Notes: generated by a model not told the origin, from the sequence alone. A stretch of DNA of 64,000 bases from Rudaeicoccus suwonensis (GCF_007829035.1 NZ_VIVQ01000002.1:1-64000); one strand, 5' to 3'; shown: positions 1 through 9,307, numbered from the stretch's first letter. Numbers and translations are program-made.

Positions 1-30
1 TACCGAGCCCGCCGCTGAGGGGCGATCACC

Positions 31-543
31 TCACGGATGCAGCGTCAGCAGCATCCGGTGGTTGCCGAGCGTGTTCGGTTTGACCCTGTCCAGGTCGAGG
101 AATTCGGCGACGCCCTCGTCATACGACTGGAGCAGTTCGGCATACACCTCGGGAGTGACCGGATCGCCTTCGATCTCGGCGAACCCGTGGGAGGCGAAGA
201 ATCCCACCTCGAAGGTGAGGCAGAACACCCGGCGCACCCCGAGCGCCCGAGCGCGGTCGAGCAGCGCGCGCAGGATCTCGCTGCCGATCCCCTGACCCAG
301 CTCCTGCCGGTCGACGGCGACGGTGCGGACCTCGGCGACGTCCTCCCACATGACGTGCAACGCGCCGCATCCGACGATGCGGTCACCGCGCTCGACGACC
401 AGAAACTCCTGCAGCCCCTCGAAATATGCCACCGCCGGTTTGGGCACGATCGCCCGAGACGCGACGTATGGCGCCACGAGTTCGCGGATGCCACGCACGT
501 CCGTGGCGCGCGCTGGACGGATCACCAGGTCAGGGTCCTTCAC
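31..543 (-). CDS. argA: GNAT-family amino-acid N-acetyltransferase (ArgA type)
   Basis: Single GNAT domain of about 170 residues. The acetyl-CoA loop QELGQGIGSEIL lies near residue 80, after the strand AEVRTVAVD, and the C-terminal segment ends in YDEGVAEFLDL followed by KPNTLGN. This pattern matches the short actinobacterial amino-acid acetyltransferases exemplified by M. tuberculosis Rv2747, which acetylate glutamate or glutamine to begin arginine synthesis. I chose the GTG at 543 because homologues begin close to the motif VIRPARATD; in-frame GTGs at 570 and 576 would add 9-11 residues. It lies downstream of clpC in the same orientation, beyond a strong terminator, so it is probably transcribed separately. 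The substrate is inferred from family membership. Confidence 0.85.
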   Translation of the reverse strand: MKDPDLVIRPARATDVRGIRELVAPYVASRAIVPKPAVAYFEGLQEFLVVERGDRIVGCGALHVMWEDVAEVRTVAVDRQELGQGIGSEILRALLDRARALGVRRVFCLTFEVGFFASHGFAEIEGDPVTPEVYAELLQSYDEGVAEFLDLDRVKPNTLGNHRMLLTLHP

Positions 544-662
544 GAACGCGCAGCCTACTGCCGCGACCACTCTCACTCACGGCACGCCCGCCTTCGTGAG
601 ACGGCGACATCGGCATACGGGGTGACACATCGTCACAACGACACATCGCCACACGGACGCCG

Positions 663-692
663 AAGGGGCCGGGTGCGTGCACCCGGCCCCTT
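663..692 (-). terminator. Rho-independent-type terminator of clpC
   Basis: A perfect inverted repeat with 14-bp arms (663-676 and 679-692) lies 14 bp beyond the clpC stop codon. It has a GC-rich core and only 2 unpaired central bases (in practice a 4-6 nt loop). There is no long U tract, as is common in actinobacteria. Confidence 0.85.
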
Positions 693-705
693 CCGTTCGA
701 ACAGG

Positions 706-3246
706 TCAGTCCTTGGACAGGTCGATCCCGTGGTCGCCGCCCATACCGGCCGTCTCGACGGTCAGACCGTCGGGTGCCTCCGGCTTCGGACTGCCGGCGA
801 AGGTGAACTTCGCGTCCTTGCCCTCGCCCTCGACGTCGACCAGCACGATCTCGCCGGCACCGAGTTCGCCGTACAGGATCTTCTCGGACAGCATGTCCTC
901 GATCTCACGCTGGATGGCGCGCCGCAACGGGCGTGCACCGAGGGCCGGGTCGTAACCGCGCTCGGCCAGCAGGGCCTTGGCGGCCGAGGTCAGCTCGATC
1001 GCCATGTCCTTGTCCTTCAACCGGATGTCGAGATCGGCGATCCGCAGATCGACGATCTGCACGATCTCGTCCTGGGTCAGTTGCGGGAAGACGATCGTGT
1101 CGTCGACACGGTTGAGGAACTCCGGGCGGAAGTGCTGCTTCAGCTCGTCGTTGACCTTGGCCTTCATCTTCTCGTAGCCGGTCGAGTTGTCGTTGCCGGA
1201 CGCGAACCCGAGCGTGACGCCCTTGGAGATGTCACGCGTGCCGAGGTTCGTGGTCATGATGATGACGGTGTTCTTGAAGTCGACCACCCGGCCCTGGCTG
1301 TCGGTCAGGCGCCCGTCCTCCAGGATCTGCAGCAGCGAGTTGAAGATGTCCGGGTGCGCCTTCTCGACCTCGTCGAACAGCACGACCGAGAACGGCTTGC
1401 GACGGACCTTCTCGGTGAGCTGGCCGCCTTCTTCGTAGCCGACGTAGCCGGGGGGCGATCCGAACAACCGCGACACGGTGTGCTTCTCGGAGAACTCCGA
1501 CATGTCGAGCGTGATGAGGGCGTCCTCGTCGCCGAACAGGAACTCCGCCAGACCCTTGGCAAGCTCGGTCTTACCGACACCGGTGGGGCCGGCGAAGATG
1601 AACGAGCCACCCGGGCGGCGCGGATCCTTCAGACCCGCGCGCGTGCGGCGGATCGCCTGCGACAGACCGCGGATCGCGTCGTCGTTGCCGACGATGCGCT
1701 TGTGCAGTTCGTCCTCCATCCGCAAGAGGCGGCTGGACTCCTCCTCGGTCAGCTTGAAGACCGGGATGCCGGTCGATGCCGCCAGGACCTCGGCGATGAG
1801 TTCTTCGTCGACCTCGGCGACGACGTCGATGTCTCCGGACTTCCACTCCTTCTCACGCTGCGCCTTGGCGTTGATGAGCTTCTTCTCGTCGTCGCGCAGT
1901 GACGCGGCCTTCTCGAAGTCCTGACCGTCGATCGCGGATTCCTTCTCACGACGCACGTGCGCGATCTTGTCGTCGAACTCGCGCAGGTCCGGCGGGGCGG
2001 TCATCCGGCGGATGCGCAATCGGGCGCCCGCCTCGTCGATCAGGTCGATGGCCTTGTCCGGCAGGTGACGGTCGTTGATGTAACGGTCCGCCATGTTGAC
2101 CGCCCCCACCAGCGCGGCGTCGGTGATCGTGACCCGGTGGTGCGCCTCGTAACGGTCGCGCAGGCCCTTGAGGATCTCGATCGCGTGCGGGATCGTCGGC
2201 TCCTGCACCTGGATCGGCTGGAACCGGCGCTCGAGGGCAGCGTCCTTCTCGATGTGCTTGCGATATTCGTCCAGCGTGGTGGCACCGATGGTCTGCAACT
2301 CGCCACGCGCCAGCATCGGCTTGAGGATCGAGGCCGCGTCGATCGCGCCTTCGGCGGCACCCGCGCCGACGAGGGTGTGGATCTCGTCGATGAACAAGAT
2401 GATGTCGCCGCGGGTGCGAATCTCCTTGAGCACCTTGCGCAGACGCTCCTCGAAATCGCCTCGGTAGCGGCTGCCGGCGACGAGGGAACCGAGGTCGAGG
2501 GTGTAGAGCTGCTTGTCCTTCAGCGTCTCGGGCACCTCGCCGCGCACGATGTCCTGGGCGAGGCCTTCGACCACGGCGGTCTTGCCCACGCCCGGCTCTC
2601 CGATGAGCACCGGATTGTTCTTGGTGCGTCGCGACAGCACCTGCATCACGCGCTCGATCTCTTTGTCGCGCATGATGACCGGATCGAGCTTGCCCTCGCG
2701 GGCCGCCTGAGTCAGATTGCGCCCGAATTGGTCGAGCACGAGGGACCCGGCGGGGGTGCCCGCCTCAGGACCGGTCTGACCGGGGCCACCCGGGGTGGGC
2801 TCCTTGCCCTGGTAGCCGGACACCAGCTGGATGACCTGCTGGCGCACGCGGGCAAGGTCGGCGCCCATCTTGACCAGCACCTGGGCGGCGACGCCTTCAC
2901 CCTCGCGGATCAGGCCGAGCAGGATGTGCTCGGTGCCGATGTAGCTGTGGCCCAACTGCAGACCCTCGCGCAACGACAGCTCAAGGACCTTCTTGGCGCG
3001 CGGGGTGAACGGGATGTGACCCGACTGCGTCTGCTGGCTGGGGCCGATGATCTCCTGGACCTGCTCGCGGACGGCATCCAGCGAGATACCGAGGCTCTCC
3101 AGAGCCTTGGCGGCAACACCCTCACCCTCGTGGATCAGGCCGAGCAGGATGTGCTCGGTGCCGATGTAGTTGTGGTTGAGCATGCGCGCTTCTTCCTGAG
3201 CGAGCACCACAACTCGCCGTGCGCGGTCAGTAAACCGTTCGAACAT
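706..3246 (-). CDS. clpC: ATP-dependent Clp protease ATP-binding subunit ClpC
   Basis: AAA+ unfoldase that feeds proteins to ClpP. The 846 residues carry two N-terminal Clp repeats, a first ATPase domain with Walker A GEPGVGKT, a UVR-type coiled-coil region ([15 protein letters not shown]) and a second ATPase domain with Walker A GPTGVGKT and the ClpC hallmark [14 protein letters not shown]. The start at [11 protein letters not shown] is the standard ClpC start. It is preceded by GAGGAG 6 bp upstream, so the longer open frame reaching 3624 is rejected. Length and domain order are normal. I could not find a convincing ClgR or HspR operator in the short upstream region. Confidence 0.98.
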   Translation of the reverse strand: MFERFTDRARRVVVLAQEEARMLNHNYIGTEHILLGLIHEGEGVAAKALESLGISLDAVREQVQEIIGPSQQTQSGHIPFTPRAKKVLELSLREGLQLGHSYIGTEHILLGLIREGEGVAAQVLVKMGADLARVRQQVIQLVSGYQGKEPTPGGPGQTGPEAGTPAGSLVLDQFGRNLTQAAREGKLDPVIMRDKEIERVMQVLSRRTKNNPVLIGEPGVGKTAVVEGLAQDIVRGEVPETLKDKQLYTLDLGSLVAGSRYRGDFEERLRKVLKEIRTRGDIILFIDEIHTLVGAGAAEGAIDAASILKPMLARGELQTIGATTLDEYRKHIEKDAALERRFQPIQVQEPTIPHAIEILKGLRDRYEAHHRVTITDAALVGAVNMADRYINDRHLPDKAIDLIDEAGARLRIRRMTAPPDLREFDDKIAHVRREKESAIDGQDFEKAASLRDDEKKLINAKAQREKEWKSGDIDVVAEVDEELIAEVLAASTGIPVFKLTEEESSRLLRMEDELHKRIVGNDDAIRGLSQAIRRTRAGLKDPRRPGGSFIFAGPTGVGKTELAKGLAEFLFGDEDALITLDMSEFSEKHTVSRLFGSPPGYVGYEEGGQLTEKVRRKPFSVVLFDEVEKAHPDIFNSLLQILEDGRLTDSQGRVVDFKNTVIIMTTNLGTRDISKGVTLGFASGNDNSTGYEKMKAKVNDELKQHFRPEFLNRVDDTIVFPQLTQDEIVQIVDLRIADLDIRLKDKDMAIELTSAAKALLAERGYDPALGARPLRRAIQREIEDMLSEKILYGELGAGEIVLVDVEGEGKDAKFTFAGSPKPEAPDGLTVETAGMGGDHGIDLSKD

Positions 3247-3472
3247 CTCAACTCCTCGGGTAGCAAGCGCCACCATCGATGCTAGCCGCAACCCCTGAAA
3301 CACCGACGGCTGTGACGGCGCTCCCAGGGCAATGGTCTTCGAGGCGGTCAACGCCACCACACCGCACCCTGTTCCACGACCGGTAGCAGCACACCATTTG
3401 TTCGCGGACAGCGAAATCGCCGAGTCCGCACGGGTGACCGCCGTGGATGCCCATTGGCCTACGATCCCCGGC

Positions 3473-4579
3473 ATGACCTCGCCCGAATTGATCGACGTCT
3501 TCGGCGCGATCGTGGCGGTGGAGGTCGAGGAGGCCGACCGCGAGCGCATCCGGTCGCAGTGGTCCAGGTGCCTGGCCGACACCGGCCTGCCGGCCGACGC
3601 CGAGATTCCCCTGCGCGAGCACATCGAGACCCACCGCCGCGACTACCAGCTCGCCACCGAGCTGACCCTCGCCGGCATTCGACAGAGCGCGGGCTCCCGC
3701 CTCATGCTGCATGCCGCCGGCGTCGCCGACCTCGCCACCGGCTCCGTGATCGCGCTCGTCGCACCGTCCGGCACCGGCAAGACGACCGCCGCACGCTGGT
3801 TGTGCCGCAACGGATTCGGCTATGTCTCCGACGAGACGGTCGTCATCAGCACAGATCTGACCGTCACGGCGTATCCCAAACCGTTGTCCGTCGTCATCGA
3901 TCCGGCCGAACCGACGCACAAGCGCCAAGAAAGCCCCGACGCGCTCGGGCTGCTGACTGCGCCGGTTGCACTGCGACTGTCGACGATCGTGCTGCTGGAC
4001 CGCGATCCCGATGCCGGCGAGCCCGAGATCGAGCAGCTCGCACTGGCGGACGGCCTGCTCGCGCTCATCCCGCAGACGTCGGCGCTTCCGGCGATGGACC
4101 ACCCGCTTGGCACCCTCGCCGGCCTCGTCGTCGCCGCGGGAGGCGTGCTGCGGTTGCGATACCGCGACATCGACCAGACCGCCGACATACTGCGCTCTGC
4201 GCTGGCCACACCGCGCGTTCAGCCCGAGATTCTCGACCAGCTGCACCCGGCGCCTGGCTCCGAACTGCCCGAGATGTATGACGCAGCTCCCGCCGCCCCC
4301 GCGCCGACCGCGGCGCTGTCGCTGGGGTCGACGGTGACCCGGCTGCCTTACACCGATGCCATCGCGATCGACGAGAGCATCGTGGTGCTGGTCGGCTCGT
4401 CGACGGTGGTGCTGGACGGTCTCGGCTCCACCATCTGGCGACACTGCGAACGCCCGGTCAGCGCCGACGCCTTGGTGGACCGCTGCCGACAGGAGCACGG
4501 CGACCACGCGGACGCGACGCACCTGGTGCTGGACGCGATCGAGGTGCTGTACTCCAGCGGACTGCTGCAGTACAGCTGA
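3473..4579 (+). CDS. HPr-kinase-like P-loop protein fused to a C-terminal PqqD-like domain
   Basis: A 368-residue protein with two recognisable parts. Residues 75-270 resemble the P-loop kinase fold of HPr serine kinase/PEP carboxykinase relatives: Walker A APSGTGKTTA at 97-106 and an acidic SDE at 119-121. Residues 295-365 resemble PqqD, the peptide-binding chaperone (RiPP recognition element) fold, with a conserved LDGLGSTIWRHCE stretch and a helical end. HprK-related kinases and PqqD-like proteins are known as neighbouring genes in peptide-modification clusters; here they are one chain. No precursor peptide or radical SAM gene is visible nearby. The ATG at 3473 fits the kinase N terminus; an ATG at 3332 is possible. 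The two-domain reading is inference from motifs. Confidence 0.7.
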   Translation: MTSPELIDVFGAIVAVEVEEADRERIRSQWSRCLADTGLPADAEIPLREHIETHRRDYQLATELTLAGIRQSAGSRLMLHAAGVADLATGSVIALVAPSGTGKTTAARWLCRNGFGYVSDETVVISTDLTVTAYPKPLSVVIDPAEPTHKRQESPDALGLLTAPVALRLSTIVLLDRDPDAGEPEIEQLALADGLLALIPQTSALPAMDHPLGTLAGLVVAAGGVLRLRYRDIDQTADILRSALATPRVQPEILDQLHPAPGSELPEMYDAAPAAPAPTAALSLGSTVTRLPYTDAIAIDESIVVLVGSSTVVLDGLGSTIWRHCERPVSADALVDRCRQEHGDHADATHLVLDAIEVLYSSGLLQYS

Positions 4580-4652
4580 CCGCGCAGACCGTGCCGGCGG
4601 TACCTCGCACCGGGCACGTCGACCTGACCAGCCGTGCAGGCACCTGCTGCCG

Positions 4653-5180
4653 TCATACCAGCAGTCGTGGGATCAGCCGATCGAGCAGCTCGGCGATGTG
4701 CTCCGCAGTCCGCGCCGCGACCTCGGGGCCCCGCTGGTAGGGGTCGGCCACGTCGTCGTCATCGGTCAGCCGGGGCCGATAGGCGCCGATGCTGCTGACC
4801 AGGTCGGCGCCGTGCTCGTGCGGATCAGCCGCCGACACCGCCTTCGCCAACTGCACGAGCGTGAACGTGTGCCGCACGAACGCAGGGAACTCCTCGAGCA
4901 CATAGGTGCGGTGCGCGGTCTCCATCCCGACGATCAGATCGGCCGTGCGCATCACCGCGGGCGTCAACTGCCGCGACGCGAAGCCGCTGTCATCGACACC
5001 GCGCGCTCGTAGTTCGGCGGCCATGAACTGGTCGATGCCTGATCCGGTCAAGGCGCCGACCCCAGCGCTGGCAAACTCCCAGCCGGTCTGCCCGACCTGC
5101 TGATAAAGGTGCGCGGCATACCGCTCGGCGAACGGCGACCGGCAGATGTTCCCGGTGCAGACGAAGAGCATCAGCGGCAT
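4653..5180 (-). CDS. Low-molecular-weight protein-tyrosine phosphatase
   Basis: 175-residue cytoplasmic phosphatase. The P-loop signature CTGNICRS (catalytic C8, R14) is at the N terminus. The general-acid aspartate lies in the DPYQRG segment near residue 145, as in family members that dephosphorylate tyrosine or arginine residues. An AT-poor region of 73 bp separates it tail-to-tail from the kinase/PqqD gene. The two are convergent, not an operon, so a functional pair is only a speculation. Length and motif spacing are normal for the family. Confidence 0.92.
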   Translation of the reverse strand: MPLMLFVCTGNICRSPFAERYAAHLYQQVGQTGWEFASAGVGALTGSGIDQFMAAELRARGVDDSGFASRQLTPAVMRTADLIVGMETAHRTYVLEEFPAFVRHTFTLVQLAKAVSAADPHEHGADLVSSIGAYRPRLTDDDDVADPYQRGPEVAARTAEHIAELLDRLIPRLLV

Positions 5181-5243
5181 GGTGTGAAGGAACCTCTCGG
5201 GCGGTGCGGGATGGCACCGATCCTCGCATGCGCACCGGTCGCA

Positions 5244-6119
5244 TCAACCGGCTTTTCGCTTTTTGCCCTTCCCGCTCTTCGTCGCAGCTTTTGCCTCCGA
5301 CGTCGGCTTCTGCTCCGCCTCGTCGTCGTCGGACTCACCGCGCGCTTTTTTGGCGCGGTCGACGCTTTGTTGGAGGGCCGCGAGCAGGTCCAGCACCTCG
5401 CCACCGTCGTCTTCCGGCTCTGGCGCCACGGCAACCTCGCCGCCGGCAAGCTTGGCCTCGACGACCTGCTTGACCGCCTCCTCATAGTCGTCGACATAGT
5501 CGTGGGGGTCGTAGTCGCCGGCGAGTGACTCCACCAGCAGATGCGCCATCGACAACTCGGCGGGCTTGACCTCGGTGTCGTCCTCGTCGAGCACGTCGAA
5601 CTCCTGCGGTCGCACCTCGTCGGGCCACAGCAGCGTCTGCAGCACGATGACCTCGCCGCGCACGCGCAACAAGGCCACCGTCATACGGGTGCGCAACGAC
5701 ACCGTGACAAGAGCGACCCGGTCGGTGTCCGTCAGCGCCTCACGCAACAGGACGTACGGCTTCACCGCCGACGCGTCAGGCTCGAGGTAGTAACACTTGT
5801 CCAGATAGAGCGGGTCGATCTGGTCGCTCGGCACGAACTTGTCGACCGCGATCTCTTTGCTGGTGCTGATCGGCAGGTCGGCCAGGTCGTCGTCGGTGAG
5901 CACGACCATCGCGCCGTCCTGCGTCTCGTAGCCCTTGGCGATGTCGTCATACGACACCTCCTCGCCGTCGATCGCGCACACGCGTCGATACCGGATCCGG
6001 CCACCGTCGGCCCGGTGGACCTGACGGAACTGGACGTCGTGGTTCTCAGTGGCCGAGTAGAGCCGGACCGGCACGTTCACCAGACCGAAGGACACGGCGC
6101 CCTTCCAGATAGCGCGCAT
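5244..6119 (-). CDS. ku: Non-homologous end joining protein Ku
   Basis: 291-residue bacterial Ku, the homodimeric ring that binds DNA ends and recruits LigD. The N terminus MRAIWKGAVSFGLVNVPV and the central DLADLPISTSKEI segment are typical. The last 60 residues form the acidic-then-lysine/alanine-rich tail that in bacterial Ku contributes to DNA binding and ligase stimulation. The start codon is only 16 bp from the divergent ligase start, so its promoter must lie inside the ligase gene or overlap it. Confidence 0.97.
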   Translation of the reverse strand: MRAIWKGAVSFGLVNVPVRLYSATENHDVQFRQVHRADGGRIRYRRVCAIDGEEVSYDDIAKGYETQDGAMVVLTDDDLADLPISTSKEIAVDKFVPSDQIDPLYLDKCYYLEPDASAVKPYVLLREALTDTDRVALVTVSLRTRMTVALLRVRGEVIVLQTLLWPDEVRPQEFDVLDEDDTEVKPAELSMAHLLVESLAGDYDPHDYVDDYEEAVKQVVEAKLAGGEVAVAPEPEDDGGEVLDLLAALQQSVDRAKKARGESDDDEAEQKPTSEAKAATKSGKGKKRKAG

Positions 6120-6135
6120 TCGGCAAGATTGCCTC

Positions 6136-7083
6136 ATGCGACCGATGCTTGCCACCCCCGTGGAGGCGGTGCCGCCCGGTCCGGGCTGGCAACACGAGGT
6201 CAAATGGGACGGCATGCGCGCCCTCGTCGAGGTGCGCGGCTCCACTGTTCGGGTGTTCTCACGCACCGAACGCGAGGTGACGCCGGCCTTTCCGGAACTG
6301 TGCGGCCCCGACTCCGGGATCACCGGGTATGCCGATCTGCTGCTCGACGGCGAGGTGGTCGTCATGGGCCCGGACGGGCGGCCGTCGTTCGCGACGCTGG
6401 CCGAGCGCTTCCACCTCACCGACGCGGCAGCAGCGGCACGTATGGCGGTGGCAGCGCCGGTCTGCCTGATGGTCTTCGATGTGCTGCGTGCGATGAACCG
6501 CCCCACCACGGCGATGCGGCTGAGCGATCGGCGGCATCTCGTGGAGGGGCTTGGCCTGTCCGGTCCACACGTGCGGACGCCACCGGTCTTCGACGACGGC
6601 GCGGCGTTGATCACCGCGACCGCGCAGCACCGCTTCGAGGGCGTGGTGTCTAAACGACTGGGCTCGACATACCAACCCGGCCGTCGTAGCGGCGACTGGC
6701 GCAAGACGGTGCACCGTGCGACCGGGTCGTTCGTGGTGTGCGGATGGCTGCCCGAACGCACCAGCAGCCGTCTGGGGTCGGTGCACCTGGCCACACCGAC
6801 CGCAAGCGGCGGGCTCGCCTACCGTGGATTGGTCGGATCGGGCCTGGCCGGCCGGGCCGGAGAAAGTCTGCGCGCGCAGCTGGTGGCTCTCGGGGTCGAC
6901 AACTCGCCGTTCACCGATCCTGTGCCACCCGAAGCGCTGCGGGACGCCCACTGGGTGCGGCCGGAGCTCATTGCCGACATCGAGTTCCACGGGGTCACCG
7001 CAGGCGAGCGGCTGCGACAACCCACGTGGCGGGGCCTGCGCGCCGATCTCACCACGGCCGATCTGATCGAACTGGAGGGGTGA
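6136..7083 (+). CDS. ligD: ATP-dependent DNA ligase, LigD ligase domain as a separate protein
   Basis: 315 residues containing the nucleotidyltransferase domain with motif I EVKWDGMR (adenylated lysine K23), motif III-like LLDGEVVV, motif IV FEGVVSKRLGS and motif V WRKTV, then the OB-fold domain. In LigD of Mycobacterium the polymerase, nuclease and ligase are one chain. Here the ligase stands alone, followed 1 bp later by the polymerase gene, and no nuclease domain is present. It works with the divergent Ku in double-strand break joining. Confidence 0.95.
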   Translation: MRPMLATPVEAVPPGPGWQHEVKWDGMRALVEVRGSTVRVFSRTEREVTPAFPELCGPDSGITGYADLLLDGEVVVMGPDGRPSFATLAERFHLTDAAAAARMAVAAPVCLMVFDVLRAMNRPTTAMRLSDRRHLVEGLGLSGPHVRTPPVFDDGAALITATAQHRFEGVVSKRLGSTYQPGRRSGDWRKTVHRATGSFVVCGWLPERTSSRLGSVHLATPTASGGLAYRGLVGSGLAGRAGESLRAQLVALGVDNSPFTDPVPPEALRDAHWVRPELIADIEFHGVTAGERLRQPTWRGLRADLTTADLIELEG

Positions 7084-7084
7084 G

Positions 7085-8008
7085 ATGCCGCAGCAGCCGA
7101 GAGACGGCACGAGCCTGACGGTGGCAGTCGGCGGACGCCGGCTGAGCGTGTCCAACCTGGACAAGATCCTGTACCCCGCGACCGAGACCACCAAGGGCGA
7201 GATCATGAGCTACTACGCCACGGTGGCGCAGCCCTTCCTCGCCGGTCTCGCCGGCCGACCGGTGACCCGGGTGCGCTTCCCGCACGGTGTGTCGGATCTG
7301 TCGTTTTTCGAGAAGAACCTCCCGCCGGGCGCTCCGGACTGGCTGGACAGGGTTGAGTTGGACTCACCCGGCTCGCGCGGCTCGGGCGGCACGGTGACCT
7401 ATCCGCTGGTCAACGATCTCGCTCAGCTCACCTACCTGGTCAACCTGGCGTCGCTGGAATTCCACGTACCGCAGTGGCGAGTGGGGCCGGACGGGCCGAT
7501 GCCACCGGATCGCCTGGTGATCGACCTCGATCCGGGAGCCCCGGCCGGTCTGGTCGAAGCCGCGCGCCTCGCTCTCGTCATACGTGACGAATTGGCGCGG
7601 CAAGGGCTTCACCGCACCGTTCCGGTGACATCGGGCAGCAAGGGAATGCAGGTGTATGCCGCATTGGACGGTTCTCGCACGAGTGAGGAAATTCGGGATC
7701 TGGCGCGCGAGTTGGCGCAGACGCTCACTGCACAGCGCCCGGATCAGGTTGTCTGGAAGATGACGCGCTCGATCCGGCCGGGGCGGGTATTACTGGACTG
7801 GTCACAAAATACGGCGGCCAAGACAACCATCGCGGTGTATTCCACTCGAGGCCGCGACCGGCCGACAGTTGCGGCGCCGCGCTCATGGACCGACATCGAG
7901 AGCGGTCTCTCCGGCGACGAATTGAAACAACTCGACATCAATGAGGTGATGTCGCAGTTGTCTGCGGTGGGCGATCTGTTCGCTTCCGGACTCGCCGATC
8001 ATGACTGA
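7085..8008 (+). CDS. ligD: LigD polymerase/primase domain as a separate protein
   Basis: 307-residue archaeo-eukaryotic primase-type polymerase of the NHEJ pathway. It carries the metal-binding VIDLDPG (D147, D149), a third acidic residue in VLLDWSQN (D238), the FPHG motif and the SGSKGM nucleotide-binding loop. The residue after the loop, a conserved histidine in family members such as the M. tuberculosis and Pseudomonas enzymes, is glutamine here (Q189, codon cag). It is translated from the ligase operon with a 1-bp gap. The function is well supported; catalytic strength may be altered. Confidence 0.93.
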   Translation: MPQQPRDGTSLTVAVGGRRLSVSNLDKILYPATETTKGEIMSYYATVAQPFLAGLAGRPVTRVRFPHGVSDLSFFEKNLPPGAPDWLDRVELDSPGSRGSGGTVTYPLVNDLAQLTYLVNLASLEFHVPQWRVGPDGPMPPDRLVIDLDPGAPAGLVEAARLALVIRDELARQGLHRTVPVTSGSKGMQVYAALDGSRTSEEIRDLARELAQTLTAQRPDQVVWKMTRSIRPGRVLLDWSQNTAAKTTIAVYSTRGRDRPTVAAPRSWTDIESGLSGDELKQLDINEVMSQLSAVGDLFASGLADHD

Positions 8009-8061
8009 ACTGGTCGGCTGTCAAAACCGGTGAACTCTGTGTGCTGGCCACCGCATGCAAA

Positions 8062-8137
8062 ACGCCACCTCGGGGAACCCGTCTGCCGACATACGTCGCT
8101 GTAGCGACCGGTCGGCAGGGGCACCCCGAAGTGGCGT
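8062..8137. terminator. Large multi-stem inverted repeat between convergent ligD and lsr2
   Basis: Nested complementary blocks: 8062-8068 with 8131-8137, 8070-8075 with 8124-8129, 8083-8090 with 8111-8118, and an inner hairpin 8094-8099 with 8102-8107. Together they fold into one interrupted stem of about 75 nt. Its position between convergent genes makes a bidirectional terminator the simplest role. Confidence 0.7.
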
Positions 8138-8161
8138 CCTACGTAAAGCCTCGGGTGATTC

Positions 8162-8491
8162 TCAGCCGTTTGCCTTGGCGTAGGCCTCTTGCAACTCGGC
8201 CGAGACACGACCGCGGTCGCTGACCTTGTATCCGTTGGAACGGCCCCACTCACGAATCTTGTTCAGGTCGCCGCGAGGGTTGCTCTGGCGAGTGGCGCCA
8301 GTCGTACGCGCGCGGTTCTTCATGGGACGTGCATAGCCGATCCACTTCGCGAAAGAGTCACGAAGCTTTGCAGCATTCGCCGCGGCGAGATCGATCTCAT
8401 ACGTCTTGCCGTCGAGCGCGAAAACGACAGTCTCGGATGCTTCCGAGCCGTCGATGTCGTCCTCTAGCAGGATCTGCACCCGCTGAGCCAT
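8162..8491 (-). CDS. lsr2: Nucleoid-associated protein Lsr2
   Basis: 109-residue actinobacterial H-NS analogue. The N-terminal oligomerisation domain begins MAQRVQILLEDDIDGSEA. The C-terminal DNA-binding domain ends in IREWGRSNGYKVSDRGRVS with the RGR minor-groove hook, and binds AT-rich DNA to silence horizontally acquired genes. A strong Shine-Dalgarno AAAGGAGG lies just upstream of the chosen ATG, so the longer frame to 8554 is rejected. It sits convergently to the ligD genes. Confidence 0.97.
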   Translation of the reverse strand: MAQRVQILLEDDIDGSEASETVVFALDGKTYEIDLAAANAAKLRDSFAKWIGYARPMKNRARTTGATRQSNPRGDLNKIREWGRSNGYKVSDRGRVSAELQEAYAKANG

Positions 8492-8596
8492 CAGGCCTCC
8501 TTTAGTCACCATTGTTTTGTCAGTAACCAACGCTAACACAAAGCAGCACGGCAAACGGCACGCCTTCCAGAGGTTGCCGTAATAGCAATTGATGAA

Positions 8597-8770
8597 TCAG
8601 AGGTTTTTAGCCTCGGGCGCGGTCGGCTCTTGTTGAATGGTGTGCTCCTGCTCCCACTGCGCATGTGCGACCCGCTCTCGGCGATCGCCTTCCATCATGT
8701 GCTTGAGGATGATGTACAACAGATAGAGCAGGCCGATCGACGGCAACAAGGTCTCTATGTACGGCCACAC
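8597..8770 (-). CDS. Small single-pass membrane protein (57 aa)
   Basis: A GTG-started frame of 57 codons between the MGMT gene and lsr2, in the same direction as both. Residues 4-24 (ETLLPSIGLLYLLYIILKHM) form a clear hydrophobic helix. A charged segment EGDRRERVAHAQWEQE follows, then a polar tail ending TAPEAKNL. Short membrane proteins with a helix followed by a DRRER-like stretch recur beside lsr2/lysS loci in actinobacteria as far as I recall. It starts 30 bp after the MGMT stop, so it may be co-transcribed with the repair genes. The only start available after the upstream stop is this GTG; its ribosome binding site is weak. Confidence 0.7.
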   Translation of the reverse strand: MWPYIETLLPSIGLLYLLYIILKHMMEGDRRERVAHAQWEQEHTIQQEPTAPEAKNL

Positions 8771-8800
8771 GCAAACGATCGTATGCCCGCATCCTGTGCG

Positions 8801-9307
8801 TCAGAACAAAGCCCCCTCCACGGGCGGGCGTTCCAGGTTCAGCAACCATGCCTTTCGTTCGATCCCGCCGCCGTAACCGGTCATGCTGCCGGAGGCGCCC
8901 ACCACCCGGTGGCAGGGCACCACGATCGAGATCGGGTTGCGGCCGTTGGCCAGCCCTACTGCCCGACTGCTGCCCGGCGCGCCGATATGGGCCGCCAGTT
9001 GCCCGTACGACCACGTCTGGCCGTACTCGATGTCGAGGAGTCCGCGCCATACACGGCGTTGGAAATCGGTGCCGTGCTGAGCCAACGGCAGATCGAAGTC
9101 GCGGCGCTCGCCGGAGAAATACTCCGTCAGCTGACGAGCCACCTCGGCGAGCACGTCGTCGTCGGGTGACACCGCCGGCCCGAAGGTCTGCGTCGGCGGG
9201 CGGTGACGGTGCTGCTGCATGAAGATGCCACTAAGCGCGTCATCCTCGGCCACCAGTGTCAGCACGCCGATCGGCGTGTGTTCCATCGTGGTGTGTCTGG
9301 TCGTCAT
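8801..9307 (-). CDS. ogt: Methylated-DNA-[protein]-cysteine S-methyltransferase
   Basis: 168-residue suicide repair protein that removes O6-alkylguanine. The active-site PCHRV (cysteine acceptor) is followed by the [13 protein letters not shown] loop. The helix-turn-helix contains the [13 protein letters not shown] segment with the arginine finger and asparagine hinge. The ATG at 9307 overlaps the stop of the upstream Ada-AlkA gene by 4 bp (ATGA), giving a two-gene alkylation repair operon. Confidence 0.96.
   Translation of the reverse strand: MTTRHTTMEHTPIGVLTLVAEDDALSGIFMQQHRHRPPTQTFGPAVSPDDDVLAEVARQLTEYFSGERRDFDLPLAQHGTDFQRRVWRGLLDIEYGQTWSYGQLAAHIGAPGSSRAVGLANGRNPISIVVPCHRVVGASGSMTGYGGGIERKAWLLNLERPPVEGALF

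Noticed and set aside
37-1902. Long open frame antisense to the acetyltransferase and clpC
   Set aside because: It is the mirror of strongly conserved coding sequence and its translation has the Arg/Asp/Val-rich look of high-GC shadow frames.
1957-3285. Second long frame antisense to clpC
   Set aside because: Same reason; clpC motifs are intact on the other strand.
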